In this document: piece by piece, positions 42,642-52,618 of the stretch
Layout: every line of letters begins with the position of its first letter
Position numbering within the stretch: the stretch's first letter is position 1
Assembly: GCA_903821685.1 (NCBI GenBank)
Contig: CAIJLW010000024.1
Span: forward strand, 58,729-122,728
Length of the DNA stretch: 64,000 nucleotides
Direction: 5' to 3'
Source: an uncultured Sphingomonadales bacterium
GTDB lineage: Bacteria > Pseudomonadota > Alphaproteobacteria > Sphingomonadales > Sphingomonadaceae
The notes under the pieces: generated by a model
Databases searched by the model: none
What the model saw: only the letters and a program-made list of their open reading frames with translations
Told to the model about the DNA's origin: nothing
Made by a program: the position numbers and the translations under genes

Positions 42642-43595
42642 ATGTTCGCTCGTATCTTCGCTGATCGCTTTGTCCTTTTGTTACTCGCCACGATGTTGCT
42701 GGCGAGTTTTATACCCGTGCGCGGTCACGCGGCGGAGGTTGCGTCGCTTATCTCGTCGGCAGCGATATTCCTTTTGTTTTTCCTGAACGGCGTGCGTTTG
42801 CCGCGTCATGAAGTTGTCAGTGGCGTACGCAATTGGCAGCTGCAGGGGGCCATTTTCCTGTTCGTATTTGGCGTGATGTCTGCTGCGGGCTTGGCCATGT
42901 CACATATTCTTGACAATATATTGCCGCCGATACTTGCTTTGGGATTGCTGTTTACAGGAATATTACCCTCCACCGTTCAATCAGCCGCAGCCTATTGCGC
43001 GCTTGCGCGGGGCAATGTCGCAGCGTCCGTTGTTGCGGCGGCTTTAGTCAACTTGGTCGGCGTTGTGCTGTCGCCTTTGCTGTTTGCGCTGCTGGCGCAT
43101 GTGGGGGAGGCGACTGTCTCTGGCCAAGCCGTCGGCCGCATAGCAATCATCCTCCTTTTGCCCTTTGCGCTGGGCCAAATGGCGCAACGTTGGTGCAAGC
43201 CATGGGTTGATGCGCACAAGGACCTAGCAACGTGGATGGACCGCATATCGATTGCTATCGCAGTCTATGTAGCGTTTTCAGGCGCAGTTGTTGCAGGCAT
43301 CTGGAGCATTGTGCGCGGCGATGAATTGGCTTGGTTAGCGCTTGCTGTGTTGGGCTTGCTGCTGGTCGGCTTTGGCGGCGCGTGGGCATTGGGTGGTGTC
43401 ATGAAGCTTCCGCGCGGTGACCGGATTACGATGTTGTTTTCCGGCGGGCAGAAAAGCATCGCCATCGGCGCACCGCTCGCCGCGACGATATTTCCGCCAG
43501 CGATTGCCGGCATGGTTTTGCTGCCGACGCTTATATATCATATGGCGCAACTGATCTTGTCAGCGCCACTCGCCACGCATTTGGCACGAGATTAG
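42642..43595 (+). CDS. SBF-like bile acid:sodium symporter family protein (YfeH type)
   Basis: A 317-residue membrane protein with about ten hydrophobic segments. 'LLFTGILPSTVQSAAAYCALARGN' and 'MLFSGGQKSIAIGAPLA' are the crossed-helix motifs of the SBF/YfeH group. These are sodium-coupled organic anion carriers, though bacterial substrates are mostly unknown. Start ATG 42642 gives the typical short N-terminus; the longer frame from 42507 overlaps typA's start. It converges with ybbP, with a 4-nt overlap of coding ends. Confidence 0.85.
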   Translation: MFARIFADRFVLLLLATMLLASFIPVRGHAAEVASLISSAAIFLLFFLNGVRLPRHEVVSGVRNWQLQGAIFLFVFGVMSAAGLAMSHILDNILPPILALGLLFTGILPSTVQSAAAYCALARGNVAASVVAAALVNLVGVVLSPLLFALLAHVGEATVSGQAVGRIAIILLLPFALGQMAQRWCKPWVDAHKDLATWMDRISIAIAVYVAFSGAVVAGIWSIVRGDELAWLALAVLGLLLVGFGGAWALGGVMKLPRGDRITMLFSGGQKSIAIGAPLAATIFPPAIAGMVLLPTLIYHMAQLILSAPLATHLARD

Positions 43596-46102
43596 AGGCT
43601 GCGTAATGCCTCAGACGGTCGGGCAGCCAAAATCGGTAATGATCCGACGATGCCTAGAACAAAGGTCAATCCAGCGCCGCCGACCAATGTGAGGGCCAAA
43701 ATCGAATAATCCGGCATGAAGCTGAAATCGAAGATTTGGACCACAACATAATAAGCCGCCAACATGCCAAGCAACAGCGATACCAGACCCAGCACGACCG
43801 CCAATGTGCCATATTCAAGTGCCTGAGCGCCCAAAATCTGCCCTCTTGTGCTGCCCAACATTTTCATAATGACGCTATCGTAAATGCGCGACTGCCGCGC
43901 GGCGGCGATTGCACCCACAAGCACCGCAATACCAGCCAAGATAGCGATGGACGCTGCTGCGGCAATCGCCTGCGCCATTTGGGTTAACAGAACCGTGATC
44001 TGTGCTGTAACTTCCCCAACCTCAATCAAAGACGAGGAAGGGAAGGTCGGAGGAATCGATTTTGCCAATATGCGCTCCGCAGGTTTTGATACCGTTAACG
44101 TCGCCACCATGTTGTGCGGCGCGGCGTCAAGGCTTCCCGGCGAAAACACCATGACATAATTCAGGCCGAAATTGTCCCATTTGACAGTGCGCAAGGATGC
44201 GATTTGGGCGGGAACTTCGACACCAAGCAGGCTGATGGTCAGGCTATCCCCAACCCCGATACCCAATGTTTTGGCTACTTCGGCCTCAATGCTAACCAAT
44301 GCCGGGCCCTTGTAATTCGCGGGCCACCATTGCCCGGCCACGATCTCGCTGCCCTTGGGCAATGCACTGCTATAGGTCAGACCGCGATCACCGTTCAGGA
44401 CCCATGCGCCTTCGGGCAGTTCCTCCAGCTGGTCAACGCGCTGTCCGCCATATTCGATTATAGTGCCGCGTAAGGCGGGTATCATGTTTATGGTGGCTTT
44501 GGGATCGGCTTCTTTGACCATCTGCGTGAATTGGGCTGCGCCTTCACGTGGGATGTCCAATGCAAAGAAGCTCGGCGCGCGGGCGGGTACGCTATTCTTG
44601 ATTTCGTTGTTAATGCTTGTTTGGATGGCAGCGAGCGTCACAAATAAGGTGAGGCCAAGCCCAAGCGCCACAACCAATGCCTGGGTCTGCGCGCCGGGGC
44701 GATGCAGGTTTGCAAGCGCCAGACGCGGCAGCGGTGCCTTTGGCCGTGGGACACGCAAGGCGATGGCACGCAGCAGCCACGCAATTACGGTAAGCAACAG
44801 CAACAAGCCAAAGGCCGCCCCGATAAATGCCAGCGAGAATAAAGGCTCCCGCGCAGTCAGAACCGCGAGCGCGATGATCGCGATGATTGCGGACACAACC
44901 CAAAATGCGCTGCGCCGGTCGATGCGGGCATTGCCTTCTACAATGGCACGGAACAGGCCAGCGGCGGGAACTGTGCGCGCGCGGGCCAAGGGCGGTAGGG
45001 CAAAGGCAATGGCGATTAGCAGGCCGTAGATCGCGCTGACGAGCAACGGCAAAGGATGCAGGTTAAAGCCCGGTGCGACCGGCAAAATGTCGCCAGCAAC
45101 CCAGCCAATGACCGAAGGCATGACACTGCCCACCGCAAGGCCAGCGATAACCGCACCTGCGGCAACAGCCAAGATTTGGAGCATATAGATACGGAATATT
45201 GTCCCGCTGTCGGCGCCTGTCACTTTCAGCGTGGCAATGCTTGCGCGCTTGCTGGCGAGGTAGCTGCTGACGCCATTGCCAACGCCAATGCCTGCAATGA
45301 CCAACGCGGCAAGGCCAACCAGTGTAAGGAACTGGCCCATACGCTCAATAAAGCGCCTTGTGCCGGGTGCACCGTTGGAGCGATCCGTAATGTCCCAACC
45401 CGCCGAGGGGAACTGCGCCTCAAGCGTTTTGGCGACGGCGGCGGCGTCTTCGTTTGCGGATAGTTTTATGCGGTACTTTGCCTCATACATGCTGCCCGGT
45501 TGGATCAAAGCGGTGTCCGGTAAAGAGGCCATGTTGATGATGGCAACTGGACCAAGCGTGAAGCCTTCGCCCAAACGGTCAGGTTCTTGGTCAATAATAC
45601 CCAATACCTTGAACCGTTCCTCGCCAAAACGGATAGTACCACCGATTTTAATGTCGAGCCGTTCGGACAAGGTTAGTCCGATGTAAATTTCGTCTTTGGC
45701 TGGTGCCCTGACGCTGCCGCCCCCACGCAAGGTTAAAGCGCCATAATGGGGATATATACTGTCTACGGCCTTTAATTCGGCGAGCAGGCTGTCTCCGCCT
45801 GCTTCACCAGCAATGGCCATCGCGCGCAACCGGACGGTTTGGGAGACTTGGCCGGCTTTGCGCATTGCCGACATTTCGGCTTGCGTCGCTTCACGTTGTG
45901 CGATGCCGATTTCGACGTCGCCACCAAGAATGGTCTGGCCACGCCGCGACAGTTCATCGGCTATGCCAGCGGTCAGGCTACCAATGGCTGCGAGGGTCGC
46001 CACGCCCAAGAAAAGGCAAATCGCAAGTAAACGTAGCCCGCGAATATGTGCGGATAAATCACGACGCGATATACGCCAAATGGCAGCGAGCGGCAGGCTC
46101 AA
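43592..46102 (-). CDS. YbbP-like FtsX-domain ABC permease
   Basis: An 836-residue permease with N-terminal helix, two FtsX-like helix blocks and two large periplasmic regions, the YbbP plan of ten helices. 'KRASIATLKVTGADSGTIFRIYMLQI' and 'IYDSVIMKMLGSTRGQILGAQALEYG' are the paired FtsX signatures. It partners the ATPase gene upstream, which it overlaps by 4 nt. The complex is thought to act in the envelope, likely on lipids or lipoproteins, but its substrate is not settled. The tesA-ybbA-ybbP arrangement is widely conserved. Confidence 0.92.
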   Translation of the reverse strand: MSLPLAAIWRISRRDLSAHIRGLRLLAICLFLGVATLAAIGSLTAGIADELSRRGQTILGGDVEIGIAQREATQAEMSAMRKAGQVSQTVRLRAMAIAGEAGGDSLLAELKAVDSIYPHYGALTLRGGGSVRAPAKDEIYIGLTLSERLDIKIGGTIRFGEERFKVLGIIDQEPDRLGEGFTLGPVAIINMASLPDTALIQPGSMYEAKYRIKLSANEDAAAVAKTLEAQFPSAGWDITDRSNGAPGTRRFIERMGQFLTLVGLAALVIAGIGVGNGVSSYLASKRASIATLKVTGADSGTIFRIYMLQILAVAAGAVIAGLAVGSVMPSVIGWVAGDILPVAPGFNLHPLPLLVSAIYGLLIAIAFALPPLARARTVPAAGLFRAIVEGNARIDRRSAFWVVSAIIAIIALAVLTAREPLFSLAFIGAAFGLLLLLTVIAWLLRAIALRVPRPKAPLPRLALANLHRPGAQTQALVVALGLGLTLFVTLAAIQTSINNEIKNSVPARAPSFFALDIPREGAAQFTQMVKEADPKATINMIPALRGTIIEYGGQRVDQLEELPEGAWVLNGDRGLTYSSALPKGSEIVAGQWWPANYKGPALVSIEAEVAKTLGIGVGDSLTISLLGVEVPAQIASLRTVKWDNFGLNYVMVFSPGSLDAAPHNMVATLTVSKPAERILAKSIPPTFPSSSLIEVGEVTAQITVLLTQMAQAIAAAASIAILAGIAVLVGAIAAARQSRIYDSVIMKMLGSTRGQILGAQALEYGTLAVVLGLVSLLLGMLAAYYVVVQIFDFSFMPDYSILALTLVGGAGLTFVLGIVGSLPILAARPSEALRSL

Positions 46103-46770
46103 GCCGCGCTCTCCACGACATGGCCGTCCTGCATGGAGATTACGCGGTCACATTTGCGTGCAAGTTCGGGGTCATGCGTGATGATCAATAATGTCGCGCC
46201 CAAGGCGGCGCGGCGGGCGAACAATAGGTCGATAATCGACGTGCCGGTCGACCCATCCAGATTGCCTGTCGGTTCATCCGCAAAGATGATCTTTGGCCCA
46301 GCGGCCATTGCGCGGGCAATGGCGACGCGTTGTTGTTCGCCGCCGGATAATTGCGATGGATAATGCGTGAGGCGATGGCCAAGGCCGACGGCTTCAAGCT
46401 CGCTTTGTGCCCGTCCGAACGGGTCTTCGAGACCAGCTAACTCCAACGGGATGGCGACATTCTCGAGTGCGGTCATCGTCGGCAGCAAATGAAATGCCTG
46501 CAACACAATACCAATGCGTCCACGGCGCGCGCGCGCGAGTTCGTCTTCATCCAACTTGGTGAAATCAAGGCCATCGACCAGCACAGTTCCACCGCTTGCC
46601 TGCTCCAGCCCGGCGAGCACCGCCATCAGCGACGATTTGCCTGACCCTGATGGCCCAAGCAATGCCACACTGCTGTCATAGGGCACCTCAAGGTCCACCC
46701 CGCGTAAAATCGACACCGATGCGTCGTTGCTGCCAAGGCTAAGGGTGACATTTGCTGCGCGGATTGCCAT
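46099..46770 (-). CDS. YbbA-like ABC transporter ATPase
   Basis: About 223 residues. Walker A is 'GPSGSGKSS', signature '[14 protein letters not shown]', Walker B 'IIFADEPTGNLD'. It is a LolD/MacB-family ATPase that powers the YbbP-type permease. ATG 46770 (MAIRAAN) is a natural family start; a TTG at 46800 with AAGGA upstream could add ten residues. Its start region faces the tesA-like gene, 42 nt away, so both share a promoter region. Confidence 0.92.
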   Translation of the reverse strand: MAIRAANVTLSLGSNDASVSILRGVDLEVPYDSSVALLGPSGSGKSSLMAVLAGLEQASGGTVLVDGLDFTKLDEDELARARRGRIGIVLQAFHLLPTMTALENVAIPLELAGLEDPFGRAQSELEAVGLGHRLTHYPSQLSGGEQQRVAIARAMAAGPKIIFADEPTGNLDGSTGTSIIDLLFARRAALGATLLIITHDPELARKCDRVISMQDGHVVESAA

Positions 46771-46812
46771 ATCCACTTTGTTATTGACCGGAGCGTGCAA
46801 GGAAAAATCCTT

Positions 46813-47517
46813 ATGAGAAGTTTTTGGCTATATGGGGCGTTATGTGTCGCAATCCAAGGGCTGTCAGGATGCGGGTCTAATCCTGTAGCAGAAACCAAGA
46901 CCGAAGTGACTCATGGCACCAAGGTCGCGCAATATGATAGGCTGGTCGTCGCGTTCGGGGACAGCCTTTACGCCGGATACCGCCTTGCCCCTGGCGAAGG
47001 GCTTGCGCCGCAGTTGCAGGCCGCGTTGCAGGCAGCAGGCATTAAGGCGCGTGTTCATAATGCTGGCGTGTCCGGTGATACCACGGCAGCCGGAAAAGCG
47101 CGGCTCGCCTTCGTGCTCGATAATCTTGAGCGAAAGCCTGATCTGGTTGTGCTTGGCCTTGGTGGCAACGACATGTTGCGGGGGATTAAGCCCTCGGAAA
47201 CCAAAGCAAATATGACGACAATGATGGACGAGTTGAAACGGCGCGGTATTCCGGTTGTGCTCACCGGCATGCTGGCTTCGCCCAACATGGGTCAAGATTA
47301 TGGAAAATCTTTCAATGGAATATTTCCCGCATTGTCGAAACAATTTGACGCGAAGCTCTACCCGTTTTTCCTTGATGGCGTGGTGACGGATGCGGCATTG
47401 ATGCTGCCGGACAACATCCATCCCAATGCCAAGGGCGTAACGCGGGTTGTCGAAGGATTATCCCCGCTGGTCGAAGCTGCTTTGAAGGACGACAAAGAAG
47501 CTGTATTAGAAAAATAA
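46813..47517 (+). CDS. TesA-like SGNH lipase/arylesterase lipoprotein
   Basis: A 234-residue esterase of the SGNH family. Catalytic blocks are GDS in 'AFGDSLYAGY', Gly in 'NAGVSGDTTAAG', GGND in 'GLGGNDMLRG' and 'DNIHPNAKG' with the Asp-His pair. A lipobox 'LSGC' near residue 20 suggests membrane attachment. Homologues are thioesterase/lysophospholipase TesA. Start ATG 46813 is within a short frame opening at 46795. It is divergent from ybbA-ybbP, the classic grouping. An 8-bp hairpin includes its stop codon. Confidence 0.9.
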   Translation: MRSFWLYGALCVAIQGLSGCGSNPVAETKTEVTHGTKVAQYDRLVVAFGDSLYAGYRLAPGEGLAPQLQAALQAAGIKARVHNAGVSGDTTAAGKARLAFVLDNLERKPDLVVLGLGGNDMLRGIKPSETKANMTTMMDELKRRGIPVVLTGMLASPNMGQDYGKSFNGIFPALSKQFDAKLYPFFLDGVVTDAALMLPDNIHPNAKGVTRVVEGLSPLVEAALKDDKEAVLEK

Positions 47518-47522
47518 TACAG
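47501..47522. other. hairpin spanning the tesA stop codon
   Basis: Arms CTGTATTA and TAATACAG are perfectly complementary around a 6-nt loop; the TAA stop lies in the right arm. No T tract follows, so it is not a standard terminator. It may protect the mRNA 3' end or be chance. Confidence 0.4.
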
Positions 47523-47600
47523 TTGGTGATAGAAGTGCTTGAAATGGTCGGGCACTGGTTCCATCTGTTGCAATATCTAAGGACTGAGGGATTTTTGGCC

Positions 47601-48809
47601 ATGTCGACTGAAACCGTAACCCAGACATTTCAAGAGCTGAAGCTGACCCCGCCAGATCCTGTGCCCACTGTTGCCCCGCAACAGGCAATGGGGCTGGTTC
47701 CAGTGACCGATGAGCAGCAAAGCAAGCTTGCGCAGCGTGTAGAGGCTTATGTCGCCGATTTGGTCGCACAGGACGTTAACAGCCCTGAATTTGGCAAGCG
47801 GGTGGACCAGTTAACAAATATGGGCCGCAAGGAAATTATGGAAGCATCGGCGCAGTCGAACCGCTTCTTGGACAAACCTATCCGCCGGATGGATGCCGAC
47901 TCTGGCGTGGGTGCGGACCTTGCCGAATTGCGCCGCGTTGTCGAAGATCTCGACCCTTCCAAAAAGGGTAATCTTATGACCAAGCAGAAGCTGTTTGGCA
48001 TCATTCCCTTTGGCAACAAATTGCGTAGTTATTTCGACAGCTACCAAAGTTCGCAAACGCATATCGGATCGATCCTCGGTCGGCTTGGCAATGGCAAAGA
48101 TGAGCTATTGATGGATAACGCCGCGATTGATGTGGAACGGCAAAATCTGTGGGTTGCGATGGGCAAGCTTGAACAGATGATTATCATGTCCAAGCAGCTT
48201 GATACAAAGTTTGAGGACAAGGCCGGCGAGCTTGAGCTGTCCGATCCAGCAAAATCGCGGGCAATTAAGGAAAGCGCTTTATTCTATGTGCGCCAGCGCA
48301 CGCAGGATTTGCTGACGCAAATGGCGGTGACAGTTCAAGGCTATCTCGCGCTTGATCTGGTGAAGAAGAACAATGTCGAGTTGGTCAAGGGCGTGGACCG
48401 CGCGTCGACAACGACGGTTGGTGCGTTGCGTACAGCTGTGACCGTCGCGCAGGCTATGACCAACCAGAAGCTTGTCCTGGACCAAATTACGGCGCTGAAC
48501 ACCACGACCGCCAATATCATCGACAGCACCGGCCAGTTGCTGCGCGACAATACTGCGCGAATTCATGAACAGTCGGCGGGCGCGACTATTCCATTGGAAA
48601 CCTTAAGCCGCGCGTTCCAGAATATTTACGACACTATGGACGCCATCGACACTTTCAAGCTGAAGGCGTTGGACAGCATGAAGCAGACGTCCGAAGCGCT
48701 CGAGAAGGAAGTCGAAAAGTCCAAAGGCTATATTGCCCGCGCCGAAGGTCAGGCTCAAGCGGTCGAGGCAACGCAGGGAAGCGGTTTGCTCGCGGCGTTG
48801 GAGGCGTGA
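47601..48809 (+). CDS. TelA/KlaA-family protein (toxic anion resistance)
   Basis: A 402-residue soluble, largely helical protein. 'QKLFGIIPFGNKLRSYFDSYQS' and 'LLRDNTARIHEQSA' with the long helical region are typical of TelA/YaaN. Family members are linked to tellurite and other anion or antibiotic tolerance, but the mechanism is unclear. Start ATG 47601 follows GAGGG at about 11 nt. It is followed 25 nt later by an XpaC-like gene, the usual TelA partner. Its own transcript probably begins after tesA. Confidence 0.88.
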   Translation: MSTETVTQTFQELKLTPPDPVPTVAPQQAMGLVPVTDEQQSKLAQRVEAYVADLVAQDVNSPEFGKRVDQLTNMGRKEIMEASAQSNRFLDKPIRRMDADSGVGADLAELRRVVEDLDPSKKGNLMTKQKLFGIIPFGNKLRSYFDSYQSSQTHIGSILGRLGNGKDELLMDNAAIDVERQNLWVAMGKLEQMIIMSKQLDTKFEDKAGELELSDPAKSRAIKESALFYVRQRTQDLLTQMAVTVQGYLALDLVKKNNVELVKGVDRASTTTVGALRTAVTVAQAMTNQKLVLDQITALNTTTANIIDSTGQLLRDNTARIHEQSAGATIPLETLSRAFQNIYDTMDAIDTFKLKALDSMKQTSEALEKEVEKSKGYIARAEGQAQAVEATQGSGLLAALEA

Positions 48810-48834
48810 GCGTCTTCGTCGTACAAGGTAAAAT

Positions 48835-49560
48835 ATGAACAATCCCGCATCCAACGCAAACGAAACACTAACCGCGGCAGCTCGGTCGCTGCGCAACGTG
48901 CGTATGATGCCTATAGGCTCGAAGTCGCAGGCGCTGCGCCGTGCGCATTTCTGGGGTAAGCTCAGCAAGGCCGTGATCGCGGTCGGCGCCGTTATGATCG
49001 GTGCCGGAATTGTCGGCGCAATCATCGACGGCATTGGCTTTTGGGGTGTAATGATCACTGTGATTGTTGGCGCTGCTGCCGCTTATCTCATGATGAGATA
49101 TCCCGAAATGCCAATGCCGACGATCGAAAGTCTCCGCCAAACGGATTTGGCGACATTAGCCGGCAAGACCGAAATCTGGCTTGAAGCGCAGCGTCCCGCT
49201 TTGCCAGCGCCAGCGGTAACGTTGATGCAGGGCATCGGTTTGCGGCTGGACCAGCTTGCACCGCAGTTGCAGACATTAGACGAACACGACCCCGCGGCGC
49301 GTGAAGTGCGCAAGCTGGTGGGGGAGCATTTGCCTGAGCTGATCAACGGCTATAAGAAAATTCCCGACAGCCTGAAAAACAAGGAATATGCTGGTAAAAC
49401 GCCAGTACAGCAACTCGTTGACGGACTTAAAACCATCGACCGTGAAATTGAAACTATGACCGGGCAGATTTCTCGGGGGGAGCTGGATAAACTAGCAGTG
49501 CGTGGCCGGTACCTGGAAATGCGCTACGATGATCCGGGTGCAAACGGACGCGTGGTTTAA
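48835..49560 (+). CDS. XpaC-like membrane protein, TelA partner
   Basis: A 241-residue protein with two adjacent transmembrane helices (about 45-65 and 67-85) and a helical cytoplasmic C-terminal half. It fits the 'XpaC/5-bromo-4-chloroindolyl phosphate hydrolysis' family, often adjacent to TelA as in Bacillus xpaC-yaaN. Despite the family name, enzymatic activity is not established. 'RLDQLAPQLQTLDEHDPAAREVRKL' lies in the helical bundle, as does 'LPELINGYKKIP'. The membrane protein probably anchors TelA. Separated from telA by 25 nt. Confidence 0.8.
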   Translation: MNNPASNANETLTAAARSLRNVRMMPIGSKSQALRRAHFWGKLSKAVIAVGAVMIGAGIVGAIIDGIGFWGVMITVIVGAAAAYLMMRYPEMPMPTIESLRQTDLATLAGKTEIWLEAQRPALPAPAVTLMQGIGLRLDQLAPQLQTLDEHDPAAREVRKLVGEHLPELINGYKKIPDSLKNKEYAGKTPVQQLVDGLKTIDREIETMTGQISRGELDKLAVRGRYLEMRYDDPGANGRVV

Positions 49561-49650
49561 GCTAAATACTATTCGCCACCAACGGTTGTGCTGTTGCCTT
49601 TATCCGTCGCTTCGTCCTATCGATCATAGCATAGGAAAAGGGGACAGCTT

Positions 49651-50733
49651 TTGGAGAGGTCAGGGCTGAGCACAGAAATTTTCGGCACACTTGCCAACGG
49701 CGAAACTGTTGAAGCGGTCACCTTAACAAACGCCAATGGCATGTCAGTTAAAATTATTGGTTATGGCGCCTCCATTCAGTCCGTTTGCGTGCCCGATGCG
49801 CAAGGTCGGTTTGCAGATGTAACCACTGGTTATGCAACGCTGGATGAATATGTTGCCCAGCCGCATTTTTATGGGGCCACCATTGGCCGCGTTGCCAACC
49901 GGATTGCGCATGCGCGCTTCACGCTAGACGGCGAAGAATATATCGTTTCTGCCAATGATGACGCCAATTCATTGCATGGCGGCGATGTGGGATTTGATAA
50001 AGTGAACTGGACAGTGACGACGTGCGATGCGGCGGCGTTGTCGGTCACGCTGCGGCATTTTAGCCCCCATGGCGATCAAGGCTATCCCGGCAATTTGAAC
50101 GTGACCGCAACCTATCAGCTTAGGGCAGATAATGCGCTTTCGGTAACCTATCGCGCGACGACTGATGCCCCCACGTGCGTTAATCTGACCAATCATGCAT
50201 ATTGGCACTTGAGCGGTGAGGGCGCGCCGCATGATGCGATGGACCATCTTCTGACAATACCGGCGGAGCATTACTTGCCGGTAGACAGTGGCCTTATTCC
50301 AACCGGAGAGCGCCGGAGCGTCGCTGGCAGTGTGTTTGATTTTCGGACGCCTAAGCCAATCCGTGATCATGTCCGCGATTTTGCTGACGCACAATTACGG
50401 CATGGGCGCGGCTATGATCATAATTGGATTATCGATCAGGACGTCGCCTCAGAAGCACGTATTCTCGCTGAATTGAAAGATCCACATTCGGGACGGACGA
50501 TGACGTTGCTATCGAACCAGCCCGGTGTGCAATTTTACGCAGGTAACTTTTTTGATGGTTCAACTACGGGCAAGGCTGGTAAAAGTTATCATATCGGCGA
50601 TGCCATTGCACTGGAGCCACAAATGTTTCCAGACGCGCCCAACCAGCCATCCTTTGCGTCGGTTGCACTGCATCCGGGGGATGTTTACGAGAATGTCATC
50701 GTGTGGCAGTTTGGTACAACAGCGGGTGCGTGA
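49651..50733 (+). CDS. aldose 1-epimerase (galactose mutarotase)
   Basis: A 360-residue enzyme that interconverts alpha and beta anomers of aldoses. 'GATIGRVANRIAHARF', 'NSLHGGDVGFDK', 'NLTNHAYWHLSG' and the catalytic Glu region 'IALEPQMFPDAPNQP' are all in place. No signal peptide, so it is cytoplasmic. The start is TTG 49651 with AGGGG upstream. It follows xpaC by 90 nt. Just after its stop the sequence enters a region of broken genes, so galM marks the left border of that scar. Confidence 0.92.
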   Translation: MERSGLSTEIFGTLANGETVEAVTLTNANGMSVKIIGYGASIQSVCVPDAQGRFADVTTGYATLDEYVAQPHFYGATIGRVANRIAHARFTLDGEEYIVSANDDANSLHGGDVGFDKVNWTVTTCDAAALSVTLRHFSPHGDQGYPGNLNVTATYQLRADNALSVTYRATTDAPTCVNLTNHAYWHLSGEGAPHDAMDHLLTIPAEHYLPVDSGLIPTGERRSVAGSVFDFRTPKPIRDHVRDFADAQLRHGRGYDHNWIIDQDVASEARILAELKDPHSGRTMTLLSNQPGVQFYAGNFFDGSTTGKAGKSYHIGDAIALEPQMFPDAPNQPSFASVALHPGDVYENVIVWQFGTTAGA

Positions 50734-50758
50734 TTATGCTCTCATAACGACCATATAA

Positions 50759-51090
50759 AGGCTCGGAATAACCATACCGATTGTGCAAGCCCCTATGGCT
50801 GGCATTTCCACCCCCACGATGGCAGCCGCGGTGTCCATGCGGGAGGGCTTGGTTTGATTGCCATTGGCGCCACGGACGTTGCGGGCGCGCGCTTCATGAT
50901 AACCGAAACCCGCGCACTAACCGACCGCCCTTTTAATGTTAACCTGTTTGTCCATGCTGAACCCAAAGCGGATGAAGCGCGTGCGGAAAATTGGTTGAAC
51001 GCATTACGGCCGCTGTTCCAAATTCATGGAGCCGAGTCGGCAGCGACCTTGCGGCAGCTTGGAATGCTATTCCGTCCGATAACCGTCCTG
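50759..51090 (+). pseudogene. nitronate monooxygenase 5' fragment, frameshifted
   Basis: In one frame from about 50759 the sequence reads 'PIVQAPMAGISTPTMAAAVS', the nitronate monooxygenase FMN-binding start. Near 50838 one base is missing; it then continues in another frame as 'GGLGLIAIGATDVAGARFM' and 'ALTDRPFNVNLFVHAEPKA' to about 51050. A proper start codon is lost (TAA at 50756-50758), and the C-terminal two thirds of the gene are absent. It joins directly to a mreB fragment. Confidence 0.8.
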
Positions 51091-51091
51091 A

Positions 51092-51790
<699 letters not shown>

Positions 51791-51991
51791 TTTTTATGGT
51801 CTAGCCAAGAGTGAGGCTAGGCCTGATGGGCATAAAGCTGACCGTCCGCTTCCGGCCCAATTGCAGCCGTTCGCTTCAACGCCGATTACGATCATTTTTA
51901 TGAGAGGAACCAGCGTTGTTTTGCCAAGTCAGAGTAACAACTGACTAAGGACCTGTTTGCCAATGTTCTGTATTCGTTCCAATTATGAAAA

Positions 51992-52198
51992 ATGCAACGC
52001 AAACGATTCGCCATTATTACTTTCGACCCCGACCGCATTGAGAAACTGAGCTGGCAAGGCGAAGGCAACTCGCTTGCGTGGATTGTCTGGCGGGGTTTAT
52101 GCGGCTGGACCTATCCAAAGGAACGCCGGATTATCAATATCACGTTGATTGACCAGCTGCCCGCCAAGCCTCAACCGTCTGAAGACTTGTTGGAGTAG
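51992..52198 (+). CDS. possible small protein of unknown function
   Basis: A 68-residue open frame with Trp-rich middle ('WIVWRGLCGWTY') and an acidic end. No ribosome binding site of note. It lies inside a region of gene remains, so it may be a fragment of a lost gene or chance. Confidence 0.25.
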   Translation: MQRKRFAIITFDPDRIEKLSWQGEGNSLAWIVWRGLCGWTYPKERRIINITLIDQLPAKPQPSEDLLE

Positions 52199-52225
52199 TT
52201 TGCAAACCCCACGCCCATCGTGTTC

Positions 52226-52314
52226 CATGTTGCACCCATGTTGCATGGACACGCCGAGATACCAAGTGAAGCGAGGGAAAAGCTGGGTATTAAAGGGAAT
52301 TAGATTGCAACATG
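52226..52314. repeat. three copies of CATGTTGCA near tRNA-Gln
   Basis: CATGTTGCA occurs at 52226-52234 and 52237-52245, 11 nt apart start to start, and inverted (TGCAACATG) at 52306-52314. The first pair also sits inside an imperfect inverted repeat GTGTTCCATG / CATGGACAC. The spacing of one helical turn suggests protein binding sites, perhaps integrase arm sites of a lost element. Confidence 0.5.
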
Positions 52315-52374
52315 AAACAGGCGCTATTAGCTATGACGATATAGCATAATATATTGATTTAAAGATTTTATTTA

Positions 52375-52448
52375 TGGTTCCCCGGTAAGGATTCGAACCT
52401 CAATAGACGGAGTCAGAGTCCGTAGTCTTACCGTTAGACGACCGGGGA
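52375..52448 (-). tRNA. tRNA-Gln (CTG anticodon)
   Basis: On the minus strand a 74-nt cloverleaf is readable: acceptor TCCCCGG/CCGGGGA, D arm, anticodon stem ACGGA/TCCGT around CTCTGAC with anticodon CTG, T arm TGAGG/CCTTA with TTCGAAT loop, discriminator A and encoded CCA (52377-52375). Its 3' end faces the scar with broken genes. Confidence 0.93.
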
Positions 52449-52618
52449 GCAGACGTTGGGCCTATATGCGGGTGGCATGGCATGGTCAAGCCAGTGTATC
52501 TGCGCCTTGTCGCCAATATTCAAAAATCTTGAATTTCTGCGCGCCAGCGCGTAATGCCGTGTTCAGGTACCGGCGGCACATCCGCCCGGATAGAAAAATA
52601 AGAAGTGAGTTTACGGCT

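Larger units (their letters stand above)
51791..52374. other. AT-richer intergenic scar between mreB fragment and tRNA-Gln
   Basis: About 580 nt with no recognised gene. One open frame at 51992-52198 (68 codons, starting MQRKRFAIITFDPDRIEK) shows a plausible composition but no known domain; I give it low weight. The right part is AT-rich and carries three CATGTTGCA copies. No integrase, transposase or intact repeat of the tRNA end was seen. Confidence 0.6.
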
